Source of the DNA: Mesorhizobium_K sp040049215
GTDB lineage: Bacteria > Pseudomonadota > Alphaproteobacteria > Rhizobiales > Rhizobiaceae
DNA length: 64,000 nucleotides
Direction of reading: 5' to 3'
Assembly (NCBI RefSeq): GCF_040049215.1
Contig: NZ_JBDZDN010000001.1
Span: 682,001 to 746,000 of the forward strand
Position numbers and translations under genes: made by a program. The notes beneath the pieces were generated by a model that was not told the origin of the DNA, made no database searches, and saw only the letters and a list, made by a program, of their open reading frames with translations. Shown here in pieces: positions 54,436-63,636 of the stretch (the stretch's first letter is position 1; every line of letters starts with the position of its first letter).

Positions 54436-55212
54436 ATGGACCCGAACCGCAAACTGGCTAGGCAGCCGGCCGCCGGCGGGCCGGCCAACCCCTTCGCAAG
54501 CAAGAGCTATCTCCGTTTCGCGCCGATCGGGGTCATACTCGCCGGGCTGATCCTGGTCTATGCACTGGGTTGGCATGAACGCCTGTCGCTGAATACCCTC
54601 GGCGAGAGCAGGGAAACGCTGCAGGAGATGGCCGCCGACAACCCCGTCATGGCGCCCGTCGGGTACATCGCCCTCTACGCGCTCGCAATAGCCTTCTCCC
54701 TTCCGGCGGGCGCGGTGCTTACCGTCATCAGCGGCTTCCTGTTCGGCTGGCTCGCCGGCGCACTCTACGCAATAGTCGCCGCCACGATCGGTGGCGCCGC
54801 CCTGTTTCTCGCCGCTCGCACGGCGCTTGCCGGATTCTTCAGGAACCGTACCGGGGGCATGGCTGCAAGGCTCGCCGAGGACTTCGAGAGGGGCGCATTT
54901 TCTTACATATTGGTGTTGCGACTTGCGCCATTCATCCCTTTCTTCATGGTCAGCGTCGCCCCAGCCCTCTTCAACGTGCGGCTCAAGCCCTTCCTCGCAG
55001 CCACCGTGATAGGCGCGCTTCCCGGCGCCCTTGCCTATGCATGGCTCGGACGGGGTGTCGACAGCGTCCTCGTTGCCGCGCAAGCCGCCGGCGAGGATAT
55101 CGGCATGTCGGATTTGATCACGCCCGAGATAACCGTCGCCTTTCTTGCGCTGACGCTTGTCGCGGCGCTTGCCGCGATTGTAAGGAAGGTCCGGAGGCAG
55201 CAAGCGTCCTGA
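54436..55212 (+). CDS. TVP38/TMEM64 (VTT-domain) family membrane protein
   Basis: The 258-residue inner-membrane protein has about five membrane segments. The VTT-domain block is seen as LPAGAVLTVISGFLFGW and LRLAPFIPFFMVSVAPALF. Family members are related to DedA and to lipid scramblases; bacterial function is mostly unsettled. It is 43 bases before a flavoprotein gene, a pairing common for this family. Confidence 0.85.
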   Translation: MDPNRKLARQPAAGGPANPFASKSYLRFAPIGVILAGLILVYALGWHERLSLNTLGESRETLQEMAADNPVMAPVGYIALYALAIAFSLPAGAVLTVISGFLFGWLAGALYAIVAATIGGAALFLAARTALAGFFRNRTGGMAARLAEDFERGAFSYILVLRLAPFIPFFMVSVAPALFNVRLKPFLAATVIGALPGALAYAWLGRGVDSVLVAAQAAGEDIGMSDLITPEITVAFLALTLVAALAAIVRKVRRQQAS

Positions 55213-55255
55213 CCTTCGCAGCCTGCCGCGAAGACGTCGGGTTGCGGGGAAATTC

Positions 55256-56680
55256 ATGGCAAAGGCACTTACTCCCGACATATGCGTCATCGGGGCCGGC
55301 CCCGGCGGCATCGCGCTGGCGACCGGGGCCGCCGCGTATGGCGTCAAGGTCGTCCTGGTCGATAACGGTGCGACCGGCGACCAAAACCCCAACCGGCGCG
55401 CCCTCGCCGTCTCGGCATTGATCGCCGCGGCAAAGCAGGCGCAGGCGGTGCGCGGCGACCGAGAGTTCGGCATTGCCGAAGTCGAACCGGAGATCGATTT
55501 CAAGGCGGTGATGGCCCGTGCCCGAGAGGTCGCGGCCGACGCCGCACCTGCGTTTTCCCCGGAGCGGCTGGCTACGCTCGGGGTCACAGTGATCAACGCC
55601 CAGGCCCGCTTCACAGGCCGACGAAGGCTGGCCGCCGGCGACACCGAGATCCGCGCGCGGCGATTTGTGCTTGCAACCGGCTCGACGCCGGTCGAGCCTG
55701 CCATTCCCGGGCTGAACGAGATCGGCTGCCTGACCGCCGACACTGTATTCGAGCTTGGCCGGCGGCCCGGGCACCTCGTGATCATCGGCGGCGAGGCGAG
55801 CGGACTGGAACTGGCGCAAGCATTTCGGCGTCTCGGGTCGCAGGTTACCGTAATCGAGGCCTCAACGGTGCTCGCCGACGAGGATCCCGAAATGGCTTCG
55901 GTCGTCGCCCGCAGGCTGCGCGCGGAAGGCGTGACCATCCGCGAGGGCGTCAAGGTCACCGGGGTCGAGCGGCGCGGCAAGACCAGCGTCAGGGTCCTCA
56001 TCGAGACCGGGACCGGCGCCGGCGAGGTCGATGGCAGCCACCTGCTCGTGGCTGTCGGGCGGGCGCCAGACATCGGGACGCTCGACCTCAAGAAGGCGCG
56101 CGTCGCGCTCAAGGGCGATGCCGTCGACGTCAGCGCCATGTTGCGCACGACCAACCGCAGAATCTACGCCATCGGAGACGTCGCCGGCGCGTCACCATCC
56201 ACACAAATGGAAACATACCAGGCCGCCCTCGTGCTCAAGGCGCTGCTCTTCCGCCTGCCGGCCAAGGACCGCGCGATCGTGCCGCGCACCATCCATACCG
56301 ATCCCGAACTGGCCCGTGCCGGGCTGACCGAGGCACAGGCCCGCAGGCGGCACGGGCGGCTCACCATCCTGCGCTGGCCCTATGCCGAAAACGACCGGGC
56401 CCGCGCCGAGCGCCGCCAGGAAGGCCATATCAAGCTTGTCGCCTCGAGAAGGGGCGAAATTCTCGGGGTGACGATCGCGGGTGCAAACGCCTCCGAACTG
56501 ATCGGCATCTGGGCGCTCGCCCTGTCGAAGGGTCTGTCGCTCAAAGACATGGCTTCTTCCATACCGCCCCACCCGACAATGGGCGAAATTGGCAAAAACG
56601 CCGCAATCACCTATTTTGCTAAAAGGGCACGCAGGCCGCTGGTGCGCGGCATGGTGCGCCTGCTGCAACTTTTCGGCTGA
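55256..56680 (+). CDS. Dihydrolipoamide-dehydrogenase-like flavoprotein lacking the redox cysteine pair
   Basis: The 474-residue protein has the pyridine-nucleotide-disulfide oxidoreductase layout: FAD loop ICVIGAGPGGIALATGAA, NAD(P) loop VIIGGEASGLELAQAF, second FAD block IYAIGDVAG, and the C-terminal dimerisation domain with HPTMGEIGKNAA, where the active-site His/Glu are kept. The normal GGxCxNxGCxPSK segment is replaced by GATGDQNPNRRALAVSALIA, so the CxxxxC pair is missing. It cannot work as a classical disulfide reductase. It may pass electrons to another acceptor, possibly linked to the membrane protein upstream. Confidence 0.82.
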   Translation: MAKALTPDICVIGAGPGGIALATGAAAYGVKVVLVDNGATGDQNPNRRALAVSALIAAAKQAQAVRGDREFGIAEVEPEIDFKAVMARAREVAADAAPAFSPERLATLGVTVINAQARFTGRRRLAAGDTEIRARRFVLATGSTPVEPAIPGLNEIGCLTADTVFELGRRPGHLVIIGGEASGLELAQAFRRLGSQVTVIEASTVLADEDPEMASVVARRLRAEGVTIREGVKVTGVERRGKTSVRVLIETGTGAGEVDGSHLLVAVGRAPDIGTLDLKKARVALKGDAVDVSAMLRTTNRRIYAIGDVAGASPSTQMETYQAALVLKALLFRLPAKDRAIVPRTIHTDPELARAGLTEAQARRRHGRLTILRWPYAENDRARAERRQEGHIKLVASRRGEILGVTIAGANASELIGIWALALSKGLSLKDMASSIPPHPTMGEIGKNAAITYFAKRARRPLVRGMVRLLQLFG

Positions 56681-56711
56681 GGCGGACGAACGCCCGGTCG
56701 AGGACATCTGG

Positions 56712-58199
56712 ATGGGCGAGAGAGTTTCCGAAGCAACGTCAACAGGTCCCGAACCGGCAAGGACCGTGCCGCTGGCGCGCGGCCTGTCGACGAAGCTTCT
56801 CGTGCTCACCGTGCTCTTCGTCATGATCGCGGAAGTGCTCATCTTCCTGCCCTCGATCGCCAATTTCAAGCTGCGCTGGCTGGAAGAACGGCTCGGAACA
56901 GCCGCAGCCGTGTCGGTCGTGCTGGTGCAGCAGGATTCCGCAAGCCTGCCGAGGACACTGCAGGACGATGTGCTGATGGCGATCGGCGCCAACGCGATCG
57001 CGGTGCGCGACGGCGGCGTATCGCGGCTTCTGGTTATCGCGGAGATGCCGCCCGAGGTGGACGAGCATATCGATCTCGCCCGTACCGGGCCGGTCGCCGC
57101 CATGTCGGGGGCGCTCGACACGCTGTTTTTCGGCGGCAAACGGATGCTGAGGGTTTTCGGCAAGGTCGGCGAAAGCGCTACCGAGTTCGAACTGGTCATT
57201 CCCGACAAGAGGCTGCGCGAAGCGATGTTCGTCTATTCCGGAAACGTGGCGCTGCTGTCGCTCGTGATCTCGCTCTTTACCGCAACGCTGGTCTATGCCG
57301 CGATCGACCGCATCATGATCCGGCCGATCCGGGCGATGACGAGTTCGATGCTCGCCTTCGCGCGGGCGCCCGACGATCCAGGGCGGATCATCGCGCCCGA
57401 GGACCGCTCCGACGAGATCGGCGTCGCCGAGCGCGAACTTGCGGACATGCAGCAGCGTCTGCAGCGGACCATCGGCGAGCAGAAGCATCTCGCCGATCTC
57501 GGGCTGGCGGTCTCCAAGATCAATCACGACATGCGCAACATCCTGGCCTCCGCGCAGCTCTTGAGCGATCGTCTGCGCGGCGTGCGCGATCCTTCGGTCC
57601 AGGCATTCGCGCCCAAGCTCCTGCACGCGCTCGACCGCGCGGTCTCCTACTCCGAAGGCGTGCTCGCCTACGGCCGCACGCAGGAGGCGCCGCCCTCACG
57701 CCGGCGCCTGAGGCTCCGGCGGCTGGTCGACGAAGTGCAGGATCTGCTCGGCCTGGATGCGAGCGGCGGCATCGACTTCATCAATGCCGTCGATGCCGGT
57801 TTCGAGATCGATGCCGATTCCGAGCAACTGTTTCGCGTGCTCACCAACCTGTCACGCAACGCCATCCAGGCGATGACTTCCGACAATGGCGCCGCCGTGG
57901 TGCGGCGGCTGACGATCTCGGCCGAGCGCATCGGCAGCGTCAGCCGCATTCTGGTGACCGATACCGGTCCCGGCCTGCCCCGGAAGGCACGCGAGAACCT
58001 TTTCGCGGCGTTCCGCGGCTCGGCACGCAGCGGCGGCACGGGACTTGGGCTGGCCATCGCGCACGAACTCGTGCGTGCGCATGGCGGCTCGCTGGAGCTG
58101 GTCGAAAGCCTGGGCGGGCGCACCGTCTTTTCGGTAACGATCCCGGACCAGCCGGTGCGCCTCGACGAGGCGCGCAGCGGGCTGCGGCGCCCAGCGTGA
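56712..58199 (+). CDS. Sensor histidine kinase
   Basis: The 495-residue membrane kinase has membrane segments at about 27-49 and 180-200, with a periplasmic sensor between, then HAMP (IRPIRAMTSSMLAFAR), a phospho-acceptor His in ISK/VSKINHDMRNILAS, an N box NLSRNAIQAM, and G boxes DTGPGLPRK and GGTGLGLAI. No response regulator is adjacent. I chose the ATG at 56712 with GAGGA before it, 32 bases after the flavoprotein gene, so it may be co-transcribed. The signal is unknown. Confidence 0.88.
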   Translation: MGERVSEATSTGPEPARTVPLARGLSTKLLVLTVLFVMIAEVLIFLPSIANFKLRWLEERLGTAAAVSVVLVQQDSASLPRTLQDDVLMAIGANAIAVRDGGVSRLLVIAEMPPEVDEHIDLARTGPVAAMSGALDTLFFGGKRMLRVFGKVGESATEFELVIPDKRLREAMFVYSGNVALLSLVISLFTATLVYAAIDRIMIRPIRAMTSSMLAFARAPDDPGRIIAPEDRSDEIGVAERELADMQQRLQRTIGEQKHLADLGLAVSKINHDMRNILASAQLLSDRLRGVRDPSVQAFAPKLLHALDRAVSYSEGVLAYGRTQEAPPSRRRLRLRRLVDEVQDLLGLDASGGIDFINAVDAGFEIDADSEQLFRVLTNLSRNAIQAMTSDNGAAVVRRLTISAERIGSVSRILVTDTGPGLPRKARENLFAAFRGSARSGGTGLGLAIAHELVRAHGGSLELVESLGGRTVFSVTIPDQPVRLDEARSGLRRPA

Positions 58200-58205
58200 T
58201 GCGGG

Positions 58206-58283
58206 TGTCCGGCGTGAAAAGCCGGACAACCGGTGCCAGCGCTCCGACACCCCCTTCCGATCACGCGGCAAAAGTTTTGCCGC
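58206..58283. terminator. Two palindromes after the histidine kinase gene
   Basis: The first, TGTCCGGC / GCCGGACA with loop GTGAAAA (58206-58228), is seven bases after the stop. The second is a 19-base palindrome (58265-58283) with arms GCGGCAAAA / TTTTGCCGC. Together they probably end the transcript; neither has a classic T-tract. Confidence 0.4.
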
Positions 58284-58375
58284 AATGCGGCTTGCTTTTC
58301 GCGCGCGTCGTCGCTAGGTAGCAGCTCACGTCGCGGCCGGACGAGTACCGGCCCGTGGGCTTGTCTGCCCGGTGC

Positions 58376-58452
58376 GCGCCCGTAGCTCAGCTGGATAGAG
58401 CACCAGACTACGAATCTGGGGGTCAGGAGTTCGAATCTCTTCGGGCGCGCCA
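58376..58452 (+). tRNA. tRNA-Arg (anticodon ACG)
   Basis: The 77-base cloverleaf has acceptor arms GCGCCCG / CGGGCGC, discriminator G and an encoded CCA (58450-58452). The D arm GCTCAGCTGGATAGAGC and T arm with GTTCGAATC are typical. The anticodon stem CCAGA/TCTGG encloses the loop CTACGAA, anticodon ACG (inosine at 34 expected), which reads CGU, CGC and CGA arginine codons. Confidence 0.97.
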
Positions 58453-58947
58453 TCTAAACGACTGATTTGGTTGGAAATTCGTAACAACCCTTTACGAGGA
58501 CGTCCCTCCGAAAATTGCCGGGTCGTCACGGGGTCGTCACCGCCCTTCGAAAGGCGATGCAAGATTCCTTGCGAGCAGGCGGCGATCATTCTGCGTGAAG
58601 TATCGGTCAACCTCCACACCGTTGATCGGCGGACTTCATTTGAGTAGCGTTCGTGGATAGATAAGGCTGGGCGACTGACGAATCGGGACCTGATGGCTCT
58701 TGTTGTCAGGCCTGTCCCGAATGCCGACATGAGGTGCACGGCCGACAGGCAGCTTTGGGCCGGAACCGGAATGTCCGATCTCAACACGTGCGTAGAGGAA
58801 GGCCCCCAGCGTTGCGTCCAGTGACAGCGATCGGCCGCCCCGCCTCGGCAAACGTTTCGGGCGACGCGCCGTGCCGTGTTTCAGCGAAACTGGAATCTGT
58901 GTATCTTTCCGGCTCGGCATCGAGATGAGACACTCGCTCGATGCAAG
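58453..58947. other. Gene-free 495-base stretch after tRNA-Arg
   Basis: No gene, RNA or integrase is supported here. Short open frames lack ribosome binding sites and recognisable content. I looked for a second copy of the tRNA 3' end in the window and saw none. It may be a degraded integration scar; evidence is only its position. Confidence 0.4.
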
Positions 58948-59850
58948 TCAGCCACTAAGCGCGCCTGCCAGAAGCGGCGCAAGTTGCACGACATTCGTCG
59001 GATGGCGCACGCTGTCGGTTGAAACGATCCGGGTCGTGCCTGCGTCATACAGCGCCGCTGTGTCCTCTATGGAACTGAGCATGTGCGTGACATAGAGGTC
59101 GGCGCGGGTCGCTCCTGCATCGAGCAGAAGACGGGTAGCTTTGCGAATGGTCGAGCCGGTCGACACCATGTCGTCTATGAGCACGACCGTCCTTCCTCTC
59201 ACAATGTCGAGGCGCTCGATTTCGATCTCTACGGCGCGGTCTGCTCTGCGGACCTTCCGGCCTACGAGTGACGAGCAGGCCGTTATTCTTGCTGCCGCTT
59301 CAACCCAAGGACGCGATTCCTCGTCGGGGCCGACAAGAACTGGCTCTTCACCTGGATTGTCGCTGGCGATGGCGGCGCCAAGAAGCGGCGCGGCGCTCAG
59401 TTGCATGACAGGAATGCTGAAGACGTCATTCAGGTCATGGGTACGATGCAAATGCGGATCGACTGTCACGATGCGATCGAAGGCGCCGGACAGCAGCCGT
59501 GCCACCACCTTCTGACTGACGGCCTCTCCCGGACGAAAAGCGATGTCCTGGCGCATATAGCACAGATACGGTGCTACAAGCACGACCGGCTGGGCGCCGG
59601 CGTCGCGCAATGCTGAGGCTGCCAGCAGCAGATCGACCAGCCTTCCATTCGGGTGATCGAGTGGACAGTAGACGACAGCCGTACCTTTCTGGGGCACGAT
59701 CCGCACCAAGCTTTCCTCATCCGGGAACCGTCGTACGTTTATCGGGCGCCATGGCGAATCCAGTGCTGTTGCAAGCCGCCGCGCCGGTTCCTCGTGATCG
59801 CCAAAGGAATGGACTGAAGCGACCATCATTCGGGGATGGCTAAGGACCAT
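58948..59850 (-). CDS. Ribose-phosphate pyrophosphokinase (PRPP synthetase)-like protein
   Basis: The 300-residue protein has two phosphoribosyltransferase-fold domains. Typical PRPP synthetase blocks are FPDEESLVRI (about 40), YMRQDIAFRPGEAVSQK (about 95-111) and the PRPP-binding loop VVLIDDMVSTGSTI (about 230). Housekeeping PrsA is about 310-315 residues, so this is a slightly short, divergent paralogue. I chose the ATG at 59850 with GGTGGA upstream; it overlaps the phosphorylase stop by 11 bases. Starts at 59829 and 59826 are alternatives. It probably makes or consumes PRPP in concert with the phosphorylase. Confidence 0.82.
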   Translation of the reverse strand: MVLSHPRMMVASVHSFGDHEEPARRLATALDSPWRPINVRRFPDEESLVRIVPQKGTAVVYCPLDHPNGRLVDLLLAASALRDAGAQPVVLVAPYLCYMRQDIAFRPGEAVSQKVVARLLSGAFDRIVTVDPHLHRTHDLNDVFSIPVMQLSAAPLLGAAIASDNPGEEPVLVGPDEESRPWVEAAARITACSSLVGRKVRRADRAVEIEIERLDIVRGRTVVLIDDMVSTGSTIRKATRLLLDAGATRADLYVTHMLSSIEDTAALYDAGTTRIVSTDSVRHPTNVVQLAPLLAGALSG

Positions 59851-61351
59851 TGGTCGCGTCCACCCCAAATCCAGGATTGCGCTCGGCCGCCTCGGTCGCC
59901 AGATCGAGATCGCCCGTGCGGGCGGCGTGTATCCGGTAGACCGCTTCCCCCTTTTCGACGAAATCGCCAGTCTTGCGAAGAAGGTCGATTCCGGCACCCC
60001 GATCAAGAGGGGCTCCCGCCAGCCGTGCAATCCGGGCCAGCCGATAGCAATCCATGTTTCTCACCCTGCCACTGGCGGGCGTCAGGATATCCTGCGTCAG
60101 ATCGCCAAGGCGGAAGTCCATCGGCGGGGGGCCTTGCAGCGCCATGATCCTTTCCATTGCGCGCAACGCCGCTCCCGTATCCAGCAACTCTCTCGCACGC
60201 GCATAGCCGGTTCCACCCCGACAGGCCGGATCGAGCTCGATGATACGCGCCGCAAGCTGGAGCGACTTCTCGCGCAGGTCCGAAGGGGCCCCGAGCTCGC
60301 AGCGCAGCACAGCCATCACGTCGCGCGCCTCGAGCACGGGTCCGATGCCTCGTCCGATCGGCTGGTCTGCCTCGGTCACAGCGACATCGATGTGCAGCCC
60401 CAGCTTGTCGCCGACGAATTCAAACAGCTTGCGCAACCGTACCGCGTCTTCCGATCCGCGTACCTTGGCGGTTGGTCCGACCGGGATGTCGACGACGAGA
60501 TGCGTCGATCCTGCCGCCACTTTTTTCGACAGGATGGAGGCCACCATCTGCTCGCGCGTGTCGATGCCGAGAGGGCGCTGCACCGAGATGATGATGTCAT
60601 CGGCAGGCGAGAGGTTGACGTTGCCGCCCCAGACTATGCAGCCACCACACTCGTTCACGACATGCCGCATTTCCTCGACGGACAAGTCCACACGTGCCAG
60701 CACTTCCATCGTGTCCGCTGTCCCAGCCGGCGATGTGATCGACCGGGACGATGTCTTGGGAATGGTCAAGCCGTGGGCTGACACGATTGGAACGATCACC
60801 ATCGAGGTGCGATTTCCAGGGATGCCGCCGATGCAATGCTTGTCCACGACGATCGGCTGTCGCCATTCAAGCCTGCTGCCGACCGCAATCATCGCTTCGG
60901 TAAGCGCCAGGAGTTCGTCCGTCGTCAGGAAGCTCGCCGAGCCGATCAGGAAGGCCGCCAGCTCCATTTCGCTGTATCGGTGGTGGGCGATGTCGACAAC
61001 GATGTTGCGGATATCCTCCGACGAAAGCGTGGCGCCCCTGATCTTCGCACGCACGCTTTCGAGGCTCCGGGGCGGCACTGCCGGGGCGATCGCGACGCTG
61101 GACCCTTCCGGAAGGCCGAGGTTTGAAAATCCCTGCTCCGAGAGGCCTAGCTCGTCATCCGCCACGATGCCTTCGTCGTCGGCAATCGCGAGCGAGGCGA
61201 GAATTTCGTGGCCATCTTCGCCAGTGATACTGACCTTCTTCAGCGCCCGATGCTGATCAGGCCTGAATGCCTGGCAGTGCCTATAGACATAGGCGATGCT
61301 TTCGTTGTGTGTATCGATCCCGACGCGCTTTAGCTTCAACAACCCGGTCAA
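59840..61351 (-). CDS. Thymidine phosphorylase type 2 / AMP phosphorylase-like protein
   Basis: The 503-residue protein belongs to the long 'type 2' nucleoside phosphorylases that group with archaeal AMP phosphorylase. It has an N-terminal extra domain (about 1-90), then an alpha/beta phosphorylase core with KHCIGGIPGNRTS, KTSSRSITSPAGTADTMEVL and the C-terminal domain. The SSRxITSPxGTADxxE form, rather than the SGRGLxxTGGTxDxLE of classical thymidine phosphorylase, suggests action on nucleotides. No ATG is available; the TTG at 61351 (giving TGLLKLKRVG) fits the family N-terminus. The reaction would be NMP + phosphate to base + ribose 1,5-bisphosphate if it is AMP phosphorylase-like. Confidence 0.8.
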   Translation of the reverse strand: MTGLLKLKRVGIDTHNESIAYVYRHCQAFRPDQHRALKKVSITGEDGHEILASLAIADDEGIVADDELGLSEQGFSNLGLPEGSSVAIAPAVPPRSLESVRAKIRGATLSSEDIRNIVVDIAHHRYSEMELAAFLIGSASFLTTDELLALTEAMIAVGSRLEWRQPIVVDKHCIGGIPGNRTSMVIVPIVSAHGLTIPKTSSRSITSPAGTADTMEVLARVDLSVEEMRHVVNECGGCIVWGGNVNLSPADDIIISVQRPLGIDTREQMVASILSKKVAAGSTHLVVDIPVGPTAKVRGSEDAVRLRKLFEFVGDKLGLHIDVAVTEADQPIGRGIGPVLEARDVMAVLRCELGAPSDLREKSLQLAARIIELDPACRGGTGYARARELLDTGAALRAMERIMALQGPPPMDFRLGDLTQDILTPASGRVRNMDCYRLARIARLAGAPLDRGAGIDLLRKTGDFVEKGEAVYRIHAARTGDLDLATEAAERNPGFGVDATNGP

Positions 61352-61598
61352 TCCCAGCGATGGGCGCTGCGCCTTACGATTAACTGAAAGACGCTTCGAA
61401 GCTAGGCTGGTAACACAAATCGCGACCGTCCCCGTCGCTGATTTCAGCGGAAGCTGCACATCGGTTCGATGATGCCCGGCAGAACGACCGGGCCGTCGTG
61501 CCTCAAGATCATCCTCCGCTTGCGCATCAGCAGCCGCATGTGTCCAAATGGAAGAACGGTAAGACCCTCCGTTTCCGTGGTCACCGAGGAAGGAAACC

Positions 61599-63194
61599 AT
61601 GCACCCGATTCTGCGTTTTCACGGCGCCGCCCACGGCGTTACGGGCTCGTGCTACGAAATCGAGACCGGCGACTGTCGGGTCCTTGTCGACTGCGGCCTG
61701 TTCCAGGGTTCGAAATCCGAGAAGGAGCTGAACTACGGCGATTTCCCGTTCGACCCCAAGACGATCGATGCGGTCATCCTCACCCACGCCCATATCGACC
61801 ATAGCGGCCTGCTCCCCAAATTGGTGAGACTCGGCTTTGAAGGTCCGATCTACGCGACACTCCCCACCATAGACCTCTGCTCGGTCATGCTACCGGATTC
61901 GGCGCATATTCAGGAGATGGAGGTCGAGAACCTCAACCGCCGCAACGCGCAGCGGGGCCGCCCGCAGGTGTCCCCGATCTATACGATCGCGGATGCTGCC
62001 GCCTGCATGACGCAGTTCCGCCCTGTGCAATATGATAATTGGACGAACGCCGGTACGGGAGTGCGCGCGCGCTACTGGAATGCGGGGCATCTGCTGGGAT
62101 CGGCCTCGGTGGAGATCGAGATCGATCGTGGCGAAACGAACGCGCCGCTTCGTCTGCTGTTTTCCGGCGACATCGGGCCTGGGCAGAAGCTCCTGCAGAC
62201 CGAGCCGGAGGGACCAATGGGCGTCGACTACCTGATCTGCGAATCCACGTATGGGGACCGCGATCGGCCGGAGGTTTCGCGCGACCAGCGCCGTGCGATG
62301 CTGGGCGAGGAAGTGAGCCGTGCTGCAGCCTCCCAGGGGCCGCTCATCATCCCGTCCTTCGCTGTCGAGCGCACCCAGGAACTGCTGGTCGACCTCTTCC
62401 TGCTCACCCGCAGCGGCTCGATCCCACCGGGTCCGGTCTTCGTCGATTCCCCGCTTGCAACTCGCGCCAGCGCCATTTTTGAGCGCCATGCCGGCGAGAT
62501 AGAAGGCGGCAGCGTGCTGCTCGATGCGCTCAATTCGGGCGACATCCGATTCACCGAGAGCGCCGAACAGAGCAAGGCGATCAACCGGCTTTCGGGCTTC
62601 TACATCGTCATCGCGGCCAGCGGCATGTGCGATGCCGGCCGAATCCGCCATCATCTCAAGGCCAATCTCTGGCGACGCAACGCCACCATCATGATGGCCG
62701 GCTACCAAGCGCAAGGGTCGCTCGGGCGCATCCTCGTCGACGGCGCCTCGCGGGTGCGCATCCAGGGCGAGGAGGTCGATGTCAAGGCGCGCATCGTCCA
62801 GTTCGACCTCTACTCGGGACACGCCGACGCCGCCGAACTCGTTTCCTGGGTGGCAAGCCGCTCGCCGGTGCGCAGCGCCATCTTCCTTACCCACGGCGAG
62901 GAAGCGGGCCTTACCGGCCTGCGCGACCGGCTGTCCTCCACTTTTGCGTCCGACCGCATCGTCCTGCCGCTCATCGACGACGCCTATGAGCTCGGGCTTT
63001 CGAGCGCACGACAGGTCGACCTCAACAGACCGCGCCGACTGAAGCCCGAAAAGGTCGCGCGGCTGGACTGGCACAACGACCTGTCGAAGCTGCTCATCGA
63101 AGTCACCGATCAGGTAAACACCGCGGCCGACGAGCGGAGTCGGGCGGCGATCATCCGGCGCCTTCGCCGCGCGCTAGGCTCTACATCATCTTGA
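61599..63194 (+). CDS. MBL-fold / beta-CASP / RMMBL RNA-nuclease-like protein
   Basis: The 531-residue protein has the metallo-beta-lactamase core (LTHAHIDHSGLLPKL as motif 2, with DCGLFQG and AGHLLGSASVEIE), a beta-CASP insert (about 230-370, LIIPSFAVERTQELL) and the RMMBL motif (FSGHAD-like LYSGHADAAELVSW). It matches the bacterial/archaeal CPSF-type RNA nucleases. Two zinc ions would be bound by the HxHxDH motif. GAGGAAGG lies before the ATG. It is divergent from the phosphorylase gene, and may supply nucleotides from RNA to that enzyme (inference). Confidence 0.88.
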   Translation: MHPILRFHGAAHGVTGSCYEIETGDCRVLVDCGLFQGSKSEKELNYGDFPFDPKTIDAVILTHAHIDHSGLLPKLVRLGFEGPIYATLPTIDLCSVMLPDSAHIQEMEVENLNRRNAQRGRPQVSPIYTIADAAACMTQFRPVQYDNWTNAGTGVRARYWNAGHLLGSASVEIEIDRGETNAPLRLLFSGDIGPGQKLLQTEPEGPMGVDYLICESTYGDRDRPEVSRDQRRAMLGEEVSRAAASQGPLIIPSFAVERTQELLVDLFLLTRSGSIPPGPVFVDSPLATRASAIFERHAGEIEGGSVLLDALNSGDIRFTESAEQSKAINRLSGFYIVIAASGMCDAGRIRHHLKANLWRRNATIMMAGYQAQGSLGRILVDGASRVRIQGEEVDVKARIVQFDLYSGHADAAELVSWVASRSPVRSAIFLTHGEEAGLTGLRDRLSSTFASDRIVLPLIDDAYELGLSSARQVDLNRPRRLKPEKVARLDWHNDLSKLLIEVTDQVNTAADERSRAAIIRRLRRALGSTSS

Positions 63195-63636
63195 TCGTGA
63201 CCGTTCTGGCCACGCATGTGAACAACTAGCTCCCCCGATTGCTCAATCGCACATCCAATTGTGCCCTCAAGAGCCGAGACGATCGGGTCGGCGCGAGCCT
63301 GAGCGGGACAGATCCCAACAGTCGGTCGTCACCGTCGGATGATGATGAATCCCTCAAAGGGGGGCGACCTTGCCGGTACACACCCTCGACCACCGCGTTG
63401 ATATGCGTCAAAGGCACAGCGTCACAGTCGGTCTAAGTTGGGTCCCTAATCAGCATTGCATCCCGACGAGAGAAATCGAATGCCAGCTTTGAAGCAAGGC
63501 ACTTTGGCACTCGCCGAAACAATGGCTCCTGCAACGCCGATTTCGCTTGGTCATAAGCGTTCGTCGCCACTCAGAACGTAACGGGGCCCTCCCGCTCAGA
63601 CAGGAGGACCCCTGGAGATTGTCGTTGGCCTGACGC
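63195..63636. other. 442-base stretch without a supported gene
   Basis: Short frames exist on both strands, but none has a convincing start site or recognisable protein content. A hairpin at 63583-63612 lies near the right end. No transposase or repeat is recognised. Confidence 0.4.
63583..63612 (-). terminator. Hairpin downstream of the DJ-1/PfpI gene
   Basis: Arms GGGGCCCTCC and GGAGGACCCC (one mismatch) with a 10-base loop lie 25 bases past the gene's stop on its strand. The following minus-strand sequence has only a weak T-rich part. Confidence 0.45.

Noticed and set aside
57668..58787. Minus-strand frames over tRNA-Arg with RFELLTPRFVVWCSIQLSYG-like or IRTPDPQIRSLVLYPAE-like sequence
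   Set aside because: These are translations of the antisense strand of the tRNA gene, a well-known source of false annotations.
63239..63436. A 65-codon frame in the 63.2-63.4 kb gap
   Set aside because: No ribosome binding site, no recognisable content and low-complexity composition; competing frames exist on the other strand.
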